Shown here: positions 15,751 to 24,545 of the stretch, one piece after another | Layout: each line of letters starts with the position of its first letter | Numbering within the stretch: position 1 is the first letter of the stretch | Source: an uncultured Burkholderiaceae bacterium | Lineage (GTDB): Bacteria > Pseudomonadota > Gammaproteobacteria > Burkholderiales > Burkholderiaceae_B | NCBI GenBank assembly: GCA_934525625.1 | Contig: CAKSZL010000009.1 | Location: 33,620 to 97,619 of the forward strand | Reading direction: 5' to 3' | DNA: 64,000 nt | The notes under the pieces: model-generated | Told to the model about the DNA's origin: nothing | Databases searched by the model: none | Seen by the model: only the letters and a program-made list of their open reading frames with translations | Made by a program: the position numbers and the translations under genes

Positions 15751-18700
15751 CTAGCCTTTCACCCGGAACCACGCCGCATACAGCGCAGGCACGAAGATCA
15801 GCGTCAGCACCGTGCCCACGGCCAGGCCGCCCATGATGGACACCGCCATCGGCCCCCACAGCTCGGAGATCGTCAGCGGAATCATGGCCAGGATGGCGGC
15901 CATCGCGGTCAGCGCCACGGGGCGGGTGCGGCGCACCGTGGCGTGGATGATGGCGTTGCGTGGCGTGTCGCCCTCGGCGATGTCGCGGTCTATCTGTTCG
16001 ACCAGAATCACCGAATTGCGCATGACCATGCCGGCCAGCGCGATGACGCCCAGCGTGGCGACGAAGCCGAAAGGCAGTTGCGTGACCAACAGGGCCAGCG
16101 TGACGCCCACCATGCCCAGCGGCGCGGTCAGCAGCACCATGAACATGCGGCTGAAGCTTTGCAATTGCAGCATCAGAAAGACCGCCCAGAGCAGCAGCAT
16201 CAACGGCACCACCACGGCGATGGCGGCGTTGGCCTTGCCGCTTTCCTCGGCGACGCCGCCTTCCTCTATCTTGTAGCCCACCGGCAGTTTGGCCTCGACG
16301 TCGCGCAAGGCTGCGCGTATCTGCGCGGAAACGTCGGGCGCCTGGGCGCCGACCACGTCGGCGCGCACGCTGAGGCTGGGCAGGCGGTTGCGCATCCACA
16401 GGCCGCCTTCTTCCAGCACGGGCTCGATCTCGGCCACCTGGCTCAAAGGCACGGCGCGGCCGGCGGCGGTGTGCAGCATCAGCGCGCCCAGCTGTTCGGC
16501 GTCCAGGCGTTCGTCGGCGCGCGCGCGGGCCACCACGTCTATCAGTTCGTTGCCGTCGCGCACCTGGGTGACGGTCTGGCCGCTGAGCATGGCTTGCAGC
16601 GTCATCGCCACGTCCTGGCTGTTCACGCCCAGCGCGCGTGCGCGGTCCTGGTCTATGCGAAAGCGCAAGGCCTTGGTGCGTTCGCGCCATTGCAGATTGA
16701 CGTCGCGCACGTTAGGGTGGCGGCGCATGGTGTCGCGCACTTCTGCGGCGATGGCGCGCACGGTGTCGGGGTCGGCGCCGTTGACGCGGAACTGCAGCGG
16801 ATAGCCGACAGGCGGGCCCAGTTCCAGCCGGTAGACGCGGGTGCGGATGTGCGCTAACTCCGCTGCCAGGTAATCGTGCAGATCGGCGGCCAGCGCATTG
16901 CCTTGTTCCAGGCCGTGCGGGTAGACGATGAGCTGCGCGTAGTTCAGCTTGGGCAGCTCGGGTTCCAGCGCCAGGTAAAAGCGCGGCGAGCCGCCGCCCA
17001 CGTAGGCTGTCATGGCGCGCACGCGTTCGTCGCCGGCCAGCCATTGCTCCAGCTTCTTGGTTTCGGCCAGCGTGGCGGCATAGCTCGCGCCTTCCTCCAG
17101 ATGCAGGTCGACCAATACCTCTTCGCGCGGCGAGTCGGGAAAGAACTGCTGCGGCACCAGCCGGAACGCGCCCAGCGCCAGCAGAAACGTGATCAGCGCG
17201 GTCGCGAGCACCGTTTTGCGGTGGTTCACGCTCCATTCGATACGGCCCGTCAGCCAGCGCATCAGCCGGCGCTTGAAGCGCGCCCAGCGCGTATCGCGTT
17301 CATGATGGTTCGCCATGTCGGGCAGCAGCAGCGCGCCCAGGTAGGGCGTGAACAGCACGGCCACCACCCACGACACCAGCAGCGATATCGTCACCACCCA
17401 GAAGATGGACTGGGTGAATTCGCTGGTGGACGAGCGCGCAAAGCCCACCGGCACGAAGCCGGCGGCGGTGATCAGGGTGCCGGTCAGCATGGGGAAGGCG
17501 GTGGACGTCCAGGCGAAGGAGGCCGCCTTGGCGCGCTCCCAGCCTTCCTCCATTTTGACCTGCATCATCTCGACGGCGATGATGGCGTCGTCCACCAGCA
17601 GGCCCAGCGCGATGATGAGCGCGCCCAGCGAGACGCGGTGCAGGTGTATGTCCAGCCGCCACATGAGGAAGAAGGTGATGCCCAGCACCAGCGGCACCGA
17701 CAGCGCGACCACGATGCCGGTGCGCCAGCCCAGCGCCACCAGGCTGACGGCCAGTACGATGGCCAGCGCCAGCAGGAAGTGCAGCAGGAATTCGTTGATG
17801 GAATGGTCTACCAGCGTGGGCTGGTCGACGATTTTCTCGATGGCGATGCCGGCGGGCAGCTCGGCCTGCACCTGGGCGATGGCGGCGTCCAGGTTGCGGC
17901 CCAGCGCCAGGATGTCGCCGCCCTCGGCCATGGAAACCGCCAGCGCCGTCACCGCTTCGCCGTTGCGGCGCATGGAGGTTTCCGGCGGGTCGACGTAGCC
18001 GCGCGTGACTTGGGCGATGTCGCCTAGCCGGAAGCTGCGTCCGTTTATGGCGACGGGCACTTGCTCGATGTCTTGCGCGCTTTGCACGGCGCCGTCCACG
18101 CGCATGGCGATGCGGCTGCGCGGGCCTTCGATGGCGCCGGCCGGCATCACGACGTTCTGCTGCTGCAGGCTGGCCAGCAGTTGCGAGGGCGAGATGCCCA
18201 GTGGCGCCAGTTGCGCCGGGCTGAACTCCACGTAGAACTTCTGCTCCTGCACGCCTAGCAGTTGCACTTTGGAAACGTCGGGCACGCGCAGCAGGCGTTC
18301 GCGCGCCGAGAGCAGCACCTGCTTCATGCGAGCCTGGTCGAAGCCGTCGGCATGAAAGACGTAGATGGAGCCGAAGGTATCGCCGAAGTCGTCGTTGAAG
18401 AACGGCCCCAGCACGCCTTCGGGCAGGGTGTGGCGCATGTCGCCCACGCGTTTGCGCGCCTGGTACCAGCTTTCTTGTATCTGGTCTTTCTTGGCCCAGT
18501 CCTTGAGCGTCAGGAACATCGTGGCGCGGCCCGGACGCACGTAGCTGCGCACGTTGTCGTACAGCGGCACCTCGCGCAGCGTGCGCTGGATCTTCTCCAC
18601 CACCTGCTGCTGCATGTCGTCGGTGGTGGCGCCGGGCCAGGCCACGTCCGCCACCATCACCATGATGGTCATTTCCGGGTCTTCGGAACGCCCCAGGTCG

Positions 18701-18795
18701 CGATAAGCCAGCACGCCCATGACGACGGACAGAATCATGGCGAACACCAGCAATTGGGCGTGGCGCAGGCCCCAGGCCGAGAGATTGAATTTCAT
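15751..18795 (-). CDS. RND-family efflux permease (AcrB/HAE-like)
   Basis: 1014 residues with the RND layout: TM1 (LLVFAMILSVVMGVLAY), a periplasmic loop, TM2-6 near 335-470 with LSVPLVLGITFFLMW and LGLLVDDAIIAVEMM, TM7 near 530, a second loop, then TM8-12 ending in PLTISELWGPMAVSIMGGLAVGT. The motif GLLVDDAI carries the paired TM4 acidic residues for proton relay. It is an inner-membrane drug/proton antiporter component. Its ATG overlaps the adaptor stop by 4 bases (ATGA). No outer-membrane factor follows, so an unlinked TolC/OprM homologue is presumed. Branch-level sequence (EDPEMTIMVMVADVAWPGA) resembles the short HAE group of unknown substrate. Confidence 0.92.
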   Translation of the reverse strand: MKFNLSAWGLRHAQLLVFAMILSVVMGVLAYRDLGRSEDPEMTIMVMVADVAWPGATTDDMQQQVVEKIQRTLREVPLYDNVRSYVRPGRATMFLTLKDWAKKDQIQESWYQARKRVGDMRHTLPEGVLGPFFNDDFGDTFGSIYVFHADGFDQARMKQVLLSARERLLRVPDVSKVQLLGVQEQKFYVEFSPAQLAPLGISPSQLLASLQQQNVVMPAGAIEGPRSRIAMRVDGAVQSAQDIEQVPVAINGRSFRLGDIAQVTRGYVDPPETSMRRNGEAVTALAVSMAEGGDILALGRNLDAAIAQVQAELPAGIAIEKIVDQPTLVDHSINEFLLHFLLALAIVLAVSLVALGWRTGIVVALSVPLVLGITFFLMWRLDIHLHRVSLGALIIALGLLVDDAIIAVEMMQVKMEEGWERAKAASFAWTSTAFPMLTGTLITAAGFVPVGFARSSTSEFTQSIFWVVTISLLVSWVVAVLFTPYLGALLLPDMANHHERDTRWARFKRRLMRWLTGRIEWSVNHRKTVLATALITFLLALGAFRLVPQQFFPDSPREEVLVDLHLEEGASYAATLAETKKLEQWLAGDERVRAMTAYVGGGSPRFYLALEPELPKLNYAQLIVYPHGLEQGNALAADLHDYLAAELAHIRTRVYRLELGPPVGYPLQFRVNGADPDTVRAIAAEVRDTMRRHPNVRDVNLQWRERTKALRFRIDQDRARALGVNSQDVAMTLQAMLSGQTVTQVRDGNELIDVVARARADERLDAEQLGALMLHTAAGRAVPLSQVAEIEPVLEEGGLWMRNRLPSLSVRADVVGAQAPDVSAQIRAALRDVEAKLPVGYKIEEGGVAEESGKANAAIAVVVPLMLLLWAVFLMLQLQSFSRMFMVLLTAPLGMVGVTLALLVTQLPFGFVATLGVIALAGMVMRNSVILVEQIDRDIAEGDTPRNAIIHATVRRTRPVALTAMAAILAMIPLTISELWGPMAVSIMGGLAVGTVLTLIFVPALYAAWFRVKG

Positions 18796-19913
18796 GGCAG
18801 GCGGCCGTCCCAGGCCTGCACCGCCATGCTCCCGTCGAGCCGGTGCGTGCCGGCGGTGACGACGCGCTCGCCCGCCTTCAGGCCTTCGGCGACGAGGATG
18901 TGGTCGGCGCCCATGGCGGCCAGCTTCACGGGCCACAGTTCAAGCTTGTCGGCGCCTTCGGGCAACACCCATACGGCGGCTTGTTCGCCTTGCTGCGCCA
19001 GCGCGGCCAGCGGCAGGCGGAAGACCTGGCCTTGAGCGCCGGAGGTATCCGCAGGGCTGAAGCTCACCGACGCCGTCATGCCCAGGCGGGCCGATGCCGG
19101 CATGTCGTCCAGCGTGACGCGCACGCGATAGGTGCGCGTGGCGGGGTCGGCCACCGGCGAGACTTCGCGTATGCGCCCTTGCAGCCGCGCGCCCGGATCG
19201 CTGAGCAGCGTGGCGTGGATGGCCTGGCCGGCGGCGAAGCCGGCGATGCGGTTTTCGGGTACGTCGACCTGGATTTCGCGCTGGCCGTCGTAGGCGATGG
19301 TGGCCACGGGCGTGCCGGCCGCCACCACCTGGCCCGGTTGCGCGTGAATCTGCGCCACCACGCCGGTTTCGGGCATGGTCAGGTCGGCATAGGCCAGGTT
19401 GTTGCGCGCTTGCCCGAGCCGGCTTTGCGCGGCGTCCAGTTGGGCCTGGGCGTTGTCCTGGGCGGTTTGCAGGGCGTCGAAATCGGCGCGGGCGACCGCG
19501 CCCTTGGCGACCAGTTCACGATGCCGGGCCACGTCGCGGCGGCTGCGTTCCAGCGCCACGCGGGCCTGCGCGCGCTGCGCCGTGGCTTCGTCCACGGCCA
19601 GGCGGAAGGGTTCCGGATCCAACTGCGCCACCAGGCCGCCTTGCTCCAGACGCATGCCCACGTCGGCGGGGCGGGCGGCGATGCGGCCGGCCACACGGAA
19701 GGAGAGCGTGCTTTCCACGCGGGCGACGACCACGCCGGGCAGCGATCGCCCTTGATGGCGCGCGGCGCTCTCGGGCTGAGCGATTTGCACTTGCACGCGA
19801 GTGGGGGCGGGGGCGGCGGGTTTAGCCGGTTTGCAGCCGGCCAGTATGGCCAGCAACGCCAGAACGCAGGCGAAACCTCGAAGCGGAATGAACGGCATAC
19901 GCACGCTTTGCAT
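18792..19913 (-). CDS. RND efflux periplasmic adaptor lipoprotein (MFP)
   Basis: About 373 residues. A lipoprotein signal (LLAILAGCKP, lipobox cysteine near 27) is followed by the lipoyl half-motif (VESTLSFRVAGRIAARPADVG), an alpha-helical hairpin rich in Ala, Gln and Arg (residues about 95-170), the second lipoyl half (GVVAQIHAQPGQVVAAGTPV) and a beta-barrel domain. It links the RND pump to an outer-membrane channel. ATG 19913 was taken; TTG 19922 would add three residues and neither has a clear ribosome site. It is the first gene of the two-gene operon. No regulator is adjacent. Confidence 0.9.
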   Translation of the reverse strand: MQSVRMPFIPLRGFACVLALLAILAGCKPAKPAAPAPTRVQVQIAQPESAARHQGRSLPGVVVARVESTLSFRVAGRIAARPADVGMRLEQGGLVAQLDPEPFRLAVDEATAQRAQARVALERSRRDVARHRELVAKGAVARADFDALQTAQDNAQAQLDAAQSRLGQARNNLAYADLTMPETGVVAQIHAQPGQVVAAGTPVATIAYDGQREIQVDVPENRIAGFAAGQAIHATLLSDPGARLQGRIREVSPVADPATRTYRVRVTLDDMPASARLGMTASVSFSPADTSGAQGQVFRLPLAALAQQGEQAAVWVLPEGADKLELWPVKLAAMGADHILVAEGLKAGERVVTAGTHRLDGSMAVQAWDGRLP

Positions 19914-20011
19914 AGGGGTCAAATATTGGAATGATACATACGCTGATATTTGCTGGCTTGCAGTGTGTGTAAGGGATGTTTATCGTTGCCTTTTGGATCA
20001 CGGAGTCATGC

Positions 20012-20575
20012 ATGACCCTTAGTAAGTTTCTGGCGGTGTCGGCCTTGTTCTTTTCAGCGGTAACCCATGCCGAGCTGCTTGAATTGCGCCCCGAGCGCGT
20101 CGAGGTCGACAAAGACCCGGCCACTCAGCAGGAAGTCGTCGGCGTCACGCTGACGCCCGAAGGCCGCCAGGCCTTGGCCGCCTACACGCGCGAGCGGGTA
20201 GGCAAAATCATAGAAATCCGCGTGGCGGGCCAGCGCGTTCTGGCGCCTACCGTACGCGACACCATCGATACCGGCAGCCTGTGGATCTCGCCCGGCGAGG
20301 ACGGCTTCCAGGGCAAGACGGCTACGGAGCTTGCCGCCGCCTTGCAGCAGGCCGGCGTCATGACGATTACCGAACAGGGCGACAAACCCGCGCCCGCCGT
20401 CGGCATGCCCAACCCGGCTTCGGCGTATTGCGTGGCCCAGGGCGGCAAGCTGGAAATCGTCGACGAGGCGAATGGGCAAGTGGGGTATTGCACCTTGCCC
20501 GGCGGCGAGCGCGTGGAAGAATGGGCCTTGTTCCGCCGCGACAACCCGCAGGCGCCGTCGGGCGAATCGTCTTGA
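20012..20575 (+). CDS. exported protein with SecD-like P1 segment and C-terminal DUF333 domain
   Basis: 187 residues. A signal peptide (FLAVSALFFSAVTHAE) is followed by about 80 residues resembling the periplasmic P1/SecDF-head fold (LTPEGRQALAAYTRERVGKI, VRDTIDTGSLWISPGED). The C-terminal 45 residues are a DUF333 module (NPASAYCVAQGGKLEIV, VGYCTLPGGERVEEWALFRR) with its two conserved cysteines. DUF333 proteins are often labelled putative hemolysin without experimental basis. GGAG lies six bases before ATG 20012. It is monocistronic and divergent from the adaptor gene. The function is unknown, probably envelope-associated. Confidence 0.72.
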   Translation: MTLSKFLAVSALFFSAVTHAELLELRPERVEVDKDPATQQEVVGVTLTPEGRQALAAYTRERVGKIIEIRVAGQRVLAPTVRDTIDTGSLWISPGEDGFQGKTATELAAALQQAGVMTITEQGDKPAPAVGMPNPASAYCVAQGGKLEIVDEANGQVGYCTLPGGERVEEWALFRRDNPQAPSGESS

Positions 20576-20577
20576 AT

Positions 20578-20599
20578 CGCTAGGCGCGCGCGCCTAGCG
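20578..20599. terminator. perfect 22-bp palindrome between convergent genes, probable bidirectional terminator
   Basis: CGCTAGGCGCG followed by its exact reverse complement. It starts 2 bases after the DUF333 stop and overlaps the stop codon of the convergent EamA gene. There is no long U-tract, so efficiency is uncertain. Confidence 0.5.
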
Positions 20600-21463
20600 G
20601 GGCTTGCGTTTCCAGCGTTTCGGATGGAGTTCGCTGGCGATGACGCCAGCGACGATGAGCGCGCCGCCCAGTAGCGCCAGCCCCGGCAGCCGGTCTCCGG
20701 CGATGCGGCCGATAATACCGGCCCACACGGGTTCGCTGGCGTAGATCAGCGTGGCGCGCGTGGGCGAGACTTCCTTCTGCGCCCAGTTCATCGTCAATTG
20801 AATCAGGCAACTGGCGGCGCCCAGGCCCACGGCGGCGAACAGCCACACCCATGAAAACTCGGGAATGCTTTCGCCCGCCACCGGCATCAGCAGCCAGCCC
20901 AGCAGACCGGCCACCAGCAGTTGCAGCGTCGTCACACGGCGCACGTTCACCTTACCAGCGAAAAAACTGATCAACACGATCTCGGCGGCCACGGCCAGCG
21001 CGCCCCACAGCGTGGCCCATTCCCCCACGCTCATGCTCAGGCTCGCGCCTTCGGGCCCGGCCAGCAGCACCAGCCCGCAAAAGGCTAGCGTAACGCCCAC
21101 CAGGTTCATGAAGCGCGGCGCGCGCCGCAGCACCAGCCACTGCAGCAGCGGCACCGCGGGCACGTACATGGCCGTAATAAAGGCCGACTGGCTGCTGCTG
21201 ATGGTTTGCAGCCCATAGGTCTGCAAGCCGTAGCCGGCGAACAGGAAGACGCCGATGAGCAGCCCCGCGGCCAGGTCTTGGCGCGTCATGCCGGCCAGGG
21301 CGCGGCGGAACAGCAGCGCGCTGAACAGCCCCGCCGTCAGAAAGCGCAGGCCCACGAAAAAGAGCGGGCCGCTGTATTGCATGGCGATCTGGATGACCAG
21401 AAAGGTCGTGCCCCAGATCATCGTGATGCCGACCAGCGCCGCTTCGTGCCGGTTGATTTTCAA
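20594..21463 (-). CDS. EamA/DMT-superfamily transporter
   Basis: 289 residues with ten predicted hydrophobic helices in two EamA repeats. The first begins ALVGITMIWGTTFLVIQIAM and includes GLRFLTAGLFSALLF; the second ends with TLIYASEPVWAGIIGRIAG and LLGGALIVAGVIASE. It is an inner-membrane drug/metabolite exporter of the RhaT/YedA-like group; the substrate is unknown. It is convergent with the DUF333 gene and co-directional with the downstream-lying TetR gene, which is separated by 112 bases. Confidence 0.9.
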   Translation of the reverse strand: MKINRHEAALVGITMIWGTTFLVIQIAMQYSGPLFFVGLRFLTAGLFSALLFRRALAGMTRQDLAAGLLIGVFLFAGYGLQTYGLQTISSSQSAFITAMYVPAVPLLQWLVLRRAPRFMNLVGVTLAFCGLVLLAGPEGASLSMSVGEWATLWGALAVAAEIVLISFFAGKVNVRRVTTLQLLVAGLLGWLLMPVAGESIPEFSWVWLFAAVGLGAASCLIQLTMNWAQKEVSPTRATLIYASEPVWAGIIGRIAGDRLPGLALLGGALIVAGVIASELHPKRWKRKPR

Positions 21464-21575
21464 GATGTACGTCTCGTGAGGATGCCGCGCGGCGCCGCGC
21501 GCGTGCGGAAAAGGGCTACATCATAAGCCAGTTGGCGCTGCGCCATGCCGCCCTGTACGGCAAGGGGCGGGCGTC

Positions 21576-22469
21576 TTATGAACCCCGCGCGCTGGCCGGC
21601 CCCAGCATATTGCGCACTATCGCCCGCCCGATCTCATCCGGGCCCAGCCGGTGGCCCGGCTTGTACCAGGCGTTGGTCCAGTTCATGGCGCCTATCAGCG
21701 CCAGCCGGAACAGGCTTTTGTCCGTGCCGTGGGGTAAAGGGGCATGTGCTATCAGTTCGCGGAAAATGTCTTCGAACTCGGCGCGGTCGGCGTCTATCTT
21801 GCGCCGCAGTGCGGGCGTCAGCTTGGCCGAAAGGTCGACCCTGGCGACGACGGCATAGGCGTTGGCGTCCAGTATGTAGCTGACGGCCGTGGCGCAGGCG
21901 GCTTCCAGCCGCATGACGGGGTCGGTATGGCGTGCTACGGCTTGGCGGATGGCCGCCGTGGTTCTCTGCATGCCGCGCTGATGCACGGCGGCGTACAGGC
22001 TGGCCTTGGAGTCGAAGTGATAGTAGAGCGAATTCGGCTGTATGCCGGCCGCTGCGCAAATCTCCTTCAAAGAGGTGGCGGCGTAGCCTTTCCTGGAAAA
22101 AATCTTGGCCGCGGTTTGCAGGAGTTCTTCGCGGCGCACTTCGGTCAGGGTGTCTTGCTCTTTTTCGGCGCGGGTTTTCAGCCGGCGCGTTACCTGCTCG
22201 CGCTTGAGCATGGCCAGTTGGGCAGGGGACAAGGCTTCGGCGCGGGACGCCTTGCCGCCGCTTTTGGCCATCAGGCGCAGATAGCTGGTGTGCAGGTTGT
22301 GACGTTTCCAGATGCCGCGCACGCCGGCGGCCGACACCTTGAAGCCCTGGCTGGTCAGGACTTCAGCGACCTTGAATTGGCCCAGCTCGGGATGCTGGCG
22401 CGCCATTTTCAAGACTTCTTCCGCGATGTCGCGGCGGTTGGGAGCGACTTTTTGCTTGGCCATTTCCAT
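21576..22469 (-). CDS. TetR-family regulator with an extra N-terminal transposase-like HTH domain
   Basis: About 297 residues. The TetR HTH lies in the middle (TAAKIFSRKGYAATSLKEIC, AGIQPNSLYYHFDSKASLYA, about 115-160), with the usual helical effector domain after it. The first 60 residues are a separate helical module (HPELGQFKVAEVLTSQGF, VSAAGVRGIWKRHNL) resembling the N-terminal HTH of IS481/IS3-type transposases. It is divergent from the ligase at 22628 and likely controls the ligase plus binding-protein pair. ATG 22469 was chosen; 22463 is equally possible and a TTG at 22517 less likely. No clear ribosome site is visible. TetR regulators beside CoA ligases often sense acyl- or aroyl-CoA. 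Confidence 0.82.
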   Translation of the reverse strand: MEMAKQKVAPNRRDIAEEVLKMARQHPELGQFKVAEVLTSQGFKVSAAGVRGIWKRHNLHTSYLRLMAKSGGKASRAEALSPAQLAMLKREQVTRRLKTRAEKEQDTLTEVRREELLQTAAKIFSRKGYAATSLKEICAAAGIQPNSLYYHFDSKASLYAAVHQRGMQRTTAAIRQAVARHTDPVMRLEAACATAVSYILDANAYAVVARVDLSAKLTPALRRKIDADRAEFEDIFRELIAHAPLPHGTDKSLFRLALIGAMNWTNAWYKPGHRLGPDEIGRAIVRNMLGPASARGS

Positions 22470-22627
22470 CTGTGCGGGGAGGGGTTGCGACACACTATAT
22501 GGCTGGACGCCGCCCAAGGTAACTCAGTGTTTTCACTGCCTTGATTGTTGTTTCCGGTATCTGTAAAGTAACTTTTAGAATATGATTCTTGAAGATACTT
22601 TAATTCATTTGGGTTGGGTTGTTGCTT

Positions 22628-24409
22628 ATGCCGGTAGATCTGTTCGGTCCGCGTCAAATCGTGCAAACGCCCATGCCGGACGGCGGCTTCGTGCTGTCGT
22701 CGGCCGTGCCGCTGGGGCCTTACGCCGAACGCATTACCGATGCGCTGGCGCATTGGGCGCAGGCAGGCCCCGACCGTACTTTTCTGGTCGAGCGCGGCGG
22801 CAACGACGAATGGGAAGCCATCAGCTACGGCGGCATGTACGACAAGGCGCGCGCCATCGGCCAGTATCTGCTGACGCAAGGTTGCGGGCCGAATAAGCCT
22901 GTCGTCATCATCGCCGAGAACAGCATCGCGGCCGCCAGCCTGGCGCTGGGCGCCATCTATGCCGGCGTGCCCATCGCGCCGCTGTCCACCGCCTACGTCA
23001 AGCTCGAAACCGCCCACGACAAGCTGAACGCCTGCCTGGCGCTGCTGCAGCCCGGCCTGGTCTACGTCGACGACGCCCTCAGCGCCGAAGCGCCGGTAGC
23101 GTGCATGCTGGCATCGGGCGTGCCCATCATGCGCAACGAGCCGGGCGATTCGTTCTTGAGCCTGCGGCAGGCCTGCACGACCCGGCCCGCCGGTGTCGAT
23201 GCCGTCAACCGCGCCCTCACGCCGGACACCGTGGCCAAGTACCTGTTCACCTCCGGCTCCACCGGCGTGCCCAAGGCCGTCATCAATACGCACAGAATGC
23301 TGTGCGCCAATCAAAAGCAGTTGCGGCTCATCTTTCCGTTCGTCGCCGAAGAGCCGCCCGTGCTGGTGGATTGGCTGCCGTGGAACCACACCTTTGGGGG
23401 CAACGAGGTGTTCTTCCTGGTCATGACGCAGGGCGGCCAGCTTTACATAGACCGGGGCAAGCCCGTTGCGCAGGCCATCGAAGAAACCATACGCAACCTC
23501 AAGTCGGTATCGCCCACCATCCACTTCAACGTGCCGGCCGGGTTCGAGCAGATCGTCGCGCGCATGGAAACCGATGCGCAGCTGAAGGCCTCGTTCTTCG
23601 CTCGCTTGCGCATGGTGTTCTATGCCGGCGCGGGCATGCCGCAGCGCCTGTGGACGCGGCTGGAGGAAATGTCGGTCGAAACCACGGGCAGGCAGCTTGC
23701 CGTGGTGACGGCCTGGGGCGCGACGGAAACCGCGCCGCTTGCCACGGGCGTTTATTTCGAATCGCGCCGTTCCGACAACATCGGCTTGCCGGTGCCGGGC
23801 TGCGAGATCCGTTTCGCGCCTGTCGATGGGCGCTTCGAGCTGCGCGTGCGCGGGCCTAACGTCATGCCCGGCTATCTGGGCCGTCCCGAATTGCAGGCAA
23901 CGGTATTCGACGAGCAGGGCTTTTATCGCACCGGCGACGCCGGCTCGCTGGCCGACGCGAACGACCCCTCGGCCGGCATCGTGTTCGATGGCCGCATCGC
24001 GGAAGACTTCAAGCTGCAAACCGGCACCTGGGTGTCGGTCGGGCGGCTACGGGGCTTGCTGACGGGCGTCTTGATGCCTTTGGCGACGGACGTGGTCGTC
24101 GTGGGTTCGGGCCAGCCCCATCTGTCGGCGCTGGTCTTCCTGAACCTGCAAGCGGCCCGCGCCTGCGCCGAAGACGAACACGCCGCGCTGGAAGAGCTGG
24201 CGCGGCATCCCCGCGTGCTGCAAGCGGTTCAGCAGGCCGTGGACAAGCACAACGCCGCGCACACGGGCGCATCGATGACGATCCGGCGCTTCAGCCTGAT
24301 GGCGCAGCCGCCATCGGCCAAGCACGGAGAAATTACGGAAAAAGGTTCCATCAATCAGGCTGCCGTCATCAAGAACCGGGCCGCCATCGTGCAGGCGCTA
24401 TATGCCTGA
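22628..24409 (+). CDS. feruloyl-CoA synthetase-like AMP-binding ligase
   Basis: 593 residues of the adenylate-forming superfamily, feruloyl-CoA synthetase branch. FTSGSTGVPK at about 207-216 is the P-loop-like A3 motif, AWGATETAP is A5, YRTGDAG is A7 and the C-terminal GEITEKGSINQ provides the catalytic Lys near 572. The product would be an aryl-CoA thioester plus AMP and PPi. It is the paralogue of the truncated ligase at 1-499, and like that gene it accompanies an orphan LivK-type binding protein. ATG 22628 is the only ATG compatible with the conserved N-terminus. It is divergent from the TetR-type regulator. The substrate is unknown, probably a phenylpropenoid or other aromatic acid. Confidence 0.87.
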   Translation: MPVDLFGPRQIVQTPMPDGGFVLSSAVPLGPYAERITDALAHWAQAGPDRTFLVERGGNDEWEAISYGGMYDKARAIGQYLLTQGCGPNKPVVIIAENSIAAASLALGAIYAGVPIAPLSTAYVKLETAHDKLNACLALLQPGLVYVDDALSAEAPVACMLASGVPIMRNEPGDSFLSLRQACTTRPAGVDAVNRALTPDTVAKYLFTSGSTGVPKAVINTHRMLCANQKQLRLIFPFVAEEPPVLVDWLPWNHTFGGNEVFFLVMTQGGQLYIDRGKPVAQAIEETIRNLKSVSPTIHFNVPAGFEQIVARMETDAQLKASFFARLRMVFYAGAGMPQRLWTRLEEMSVETTGRQLAVVTAWGATETAPLATGVYFESRRSDNIGLPVPGCEIRFAPVDGRFELRVRGPNVMPGYLGRPELQATVFDEQGFYRTGDAGSLADANDPSAGIVFDGRIAEDFKLQTGTWVSVGRLRGLLTGVLMPLATDVVVVGSGQPHLSALVFLNLQAARACAEDEHAALEELARHPRVLQAVQQAVDKHNAAHTGASMTIRRFSLMAQPPSAKHGEITEKGSINQAAVIKNRAAIVQALYA

Positions 24410-24429
24410 TTCCATCGTTCGATCTGATG

Positions 24430-24531
24430 TTCCATTTTCAGATTGGACGAGCACGCGAAGGCGAAGCGCAGACAGTACAAGTGGTACGGCAAGCGAAGCC
24501 GACAAAGTAATCGTTCAATCTGAAAATGGAA
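24430..24531. repeat. 102-bp dispersed hairpin repeat, copy 1
   Basis: Starts TTCCATTTTCAGATT and ends AATCTGAAAATGGAA; the terminal inverted repeats pair over about 21 bases with one mismatch. The centre shares GCGAAGCGCAGACAGTACA and GGTACGGCAAGC-type blocks with the copy at 35414-35515, which has the same length. It sits 20 bases after the ligase stop and 14 bases before the binding-protein start, so its RNA would fold between the two coding regions. Confidence 0.85.
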
Positions 24532-24545
24532 TAAAGGGGAACAAT

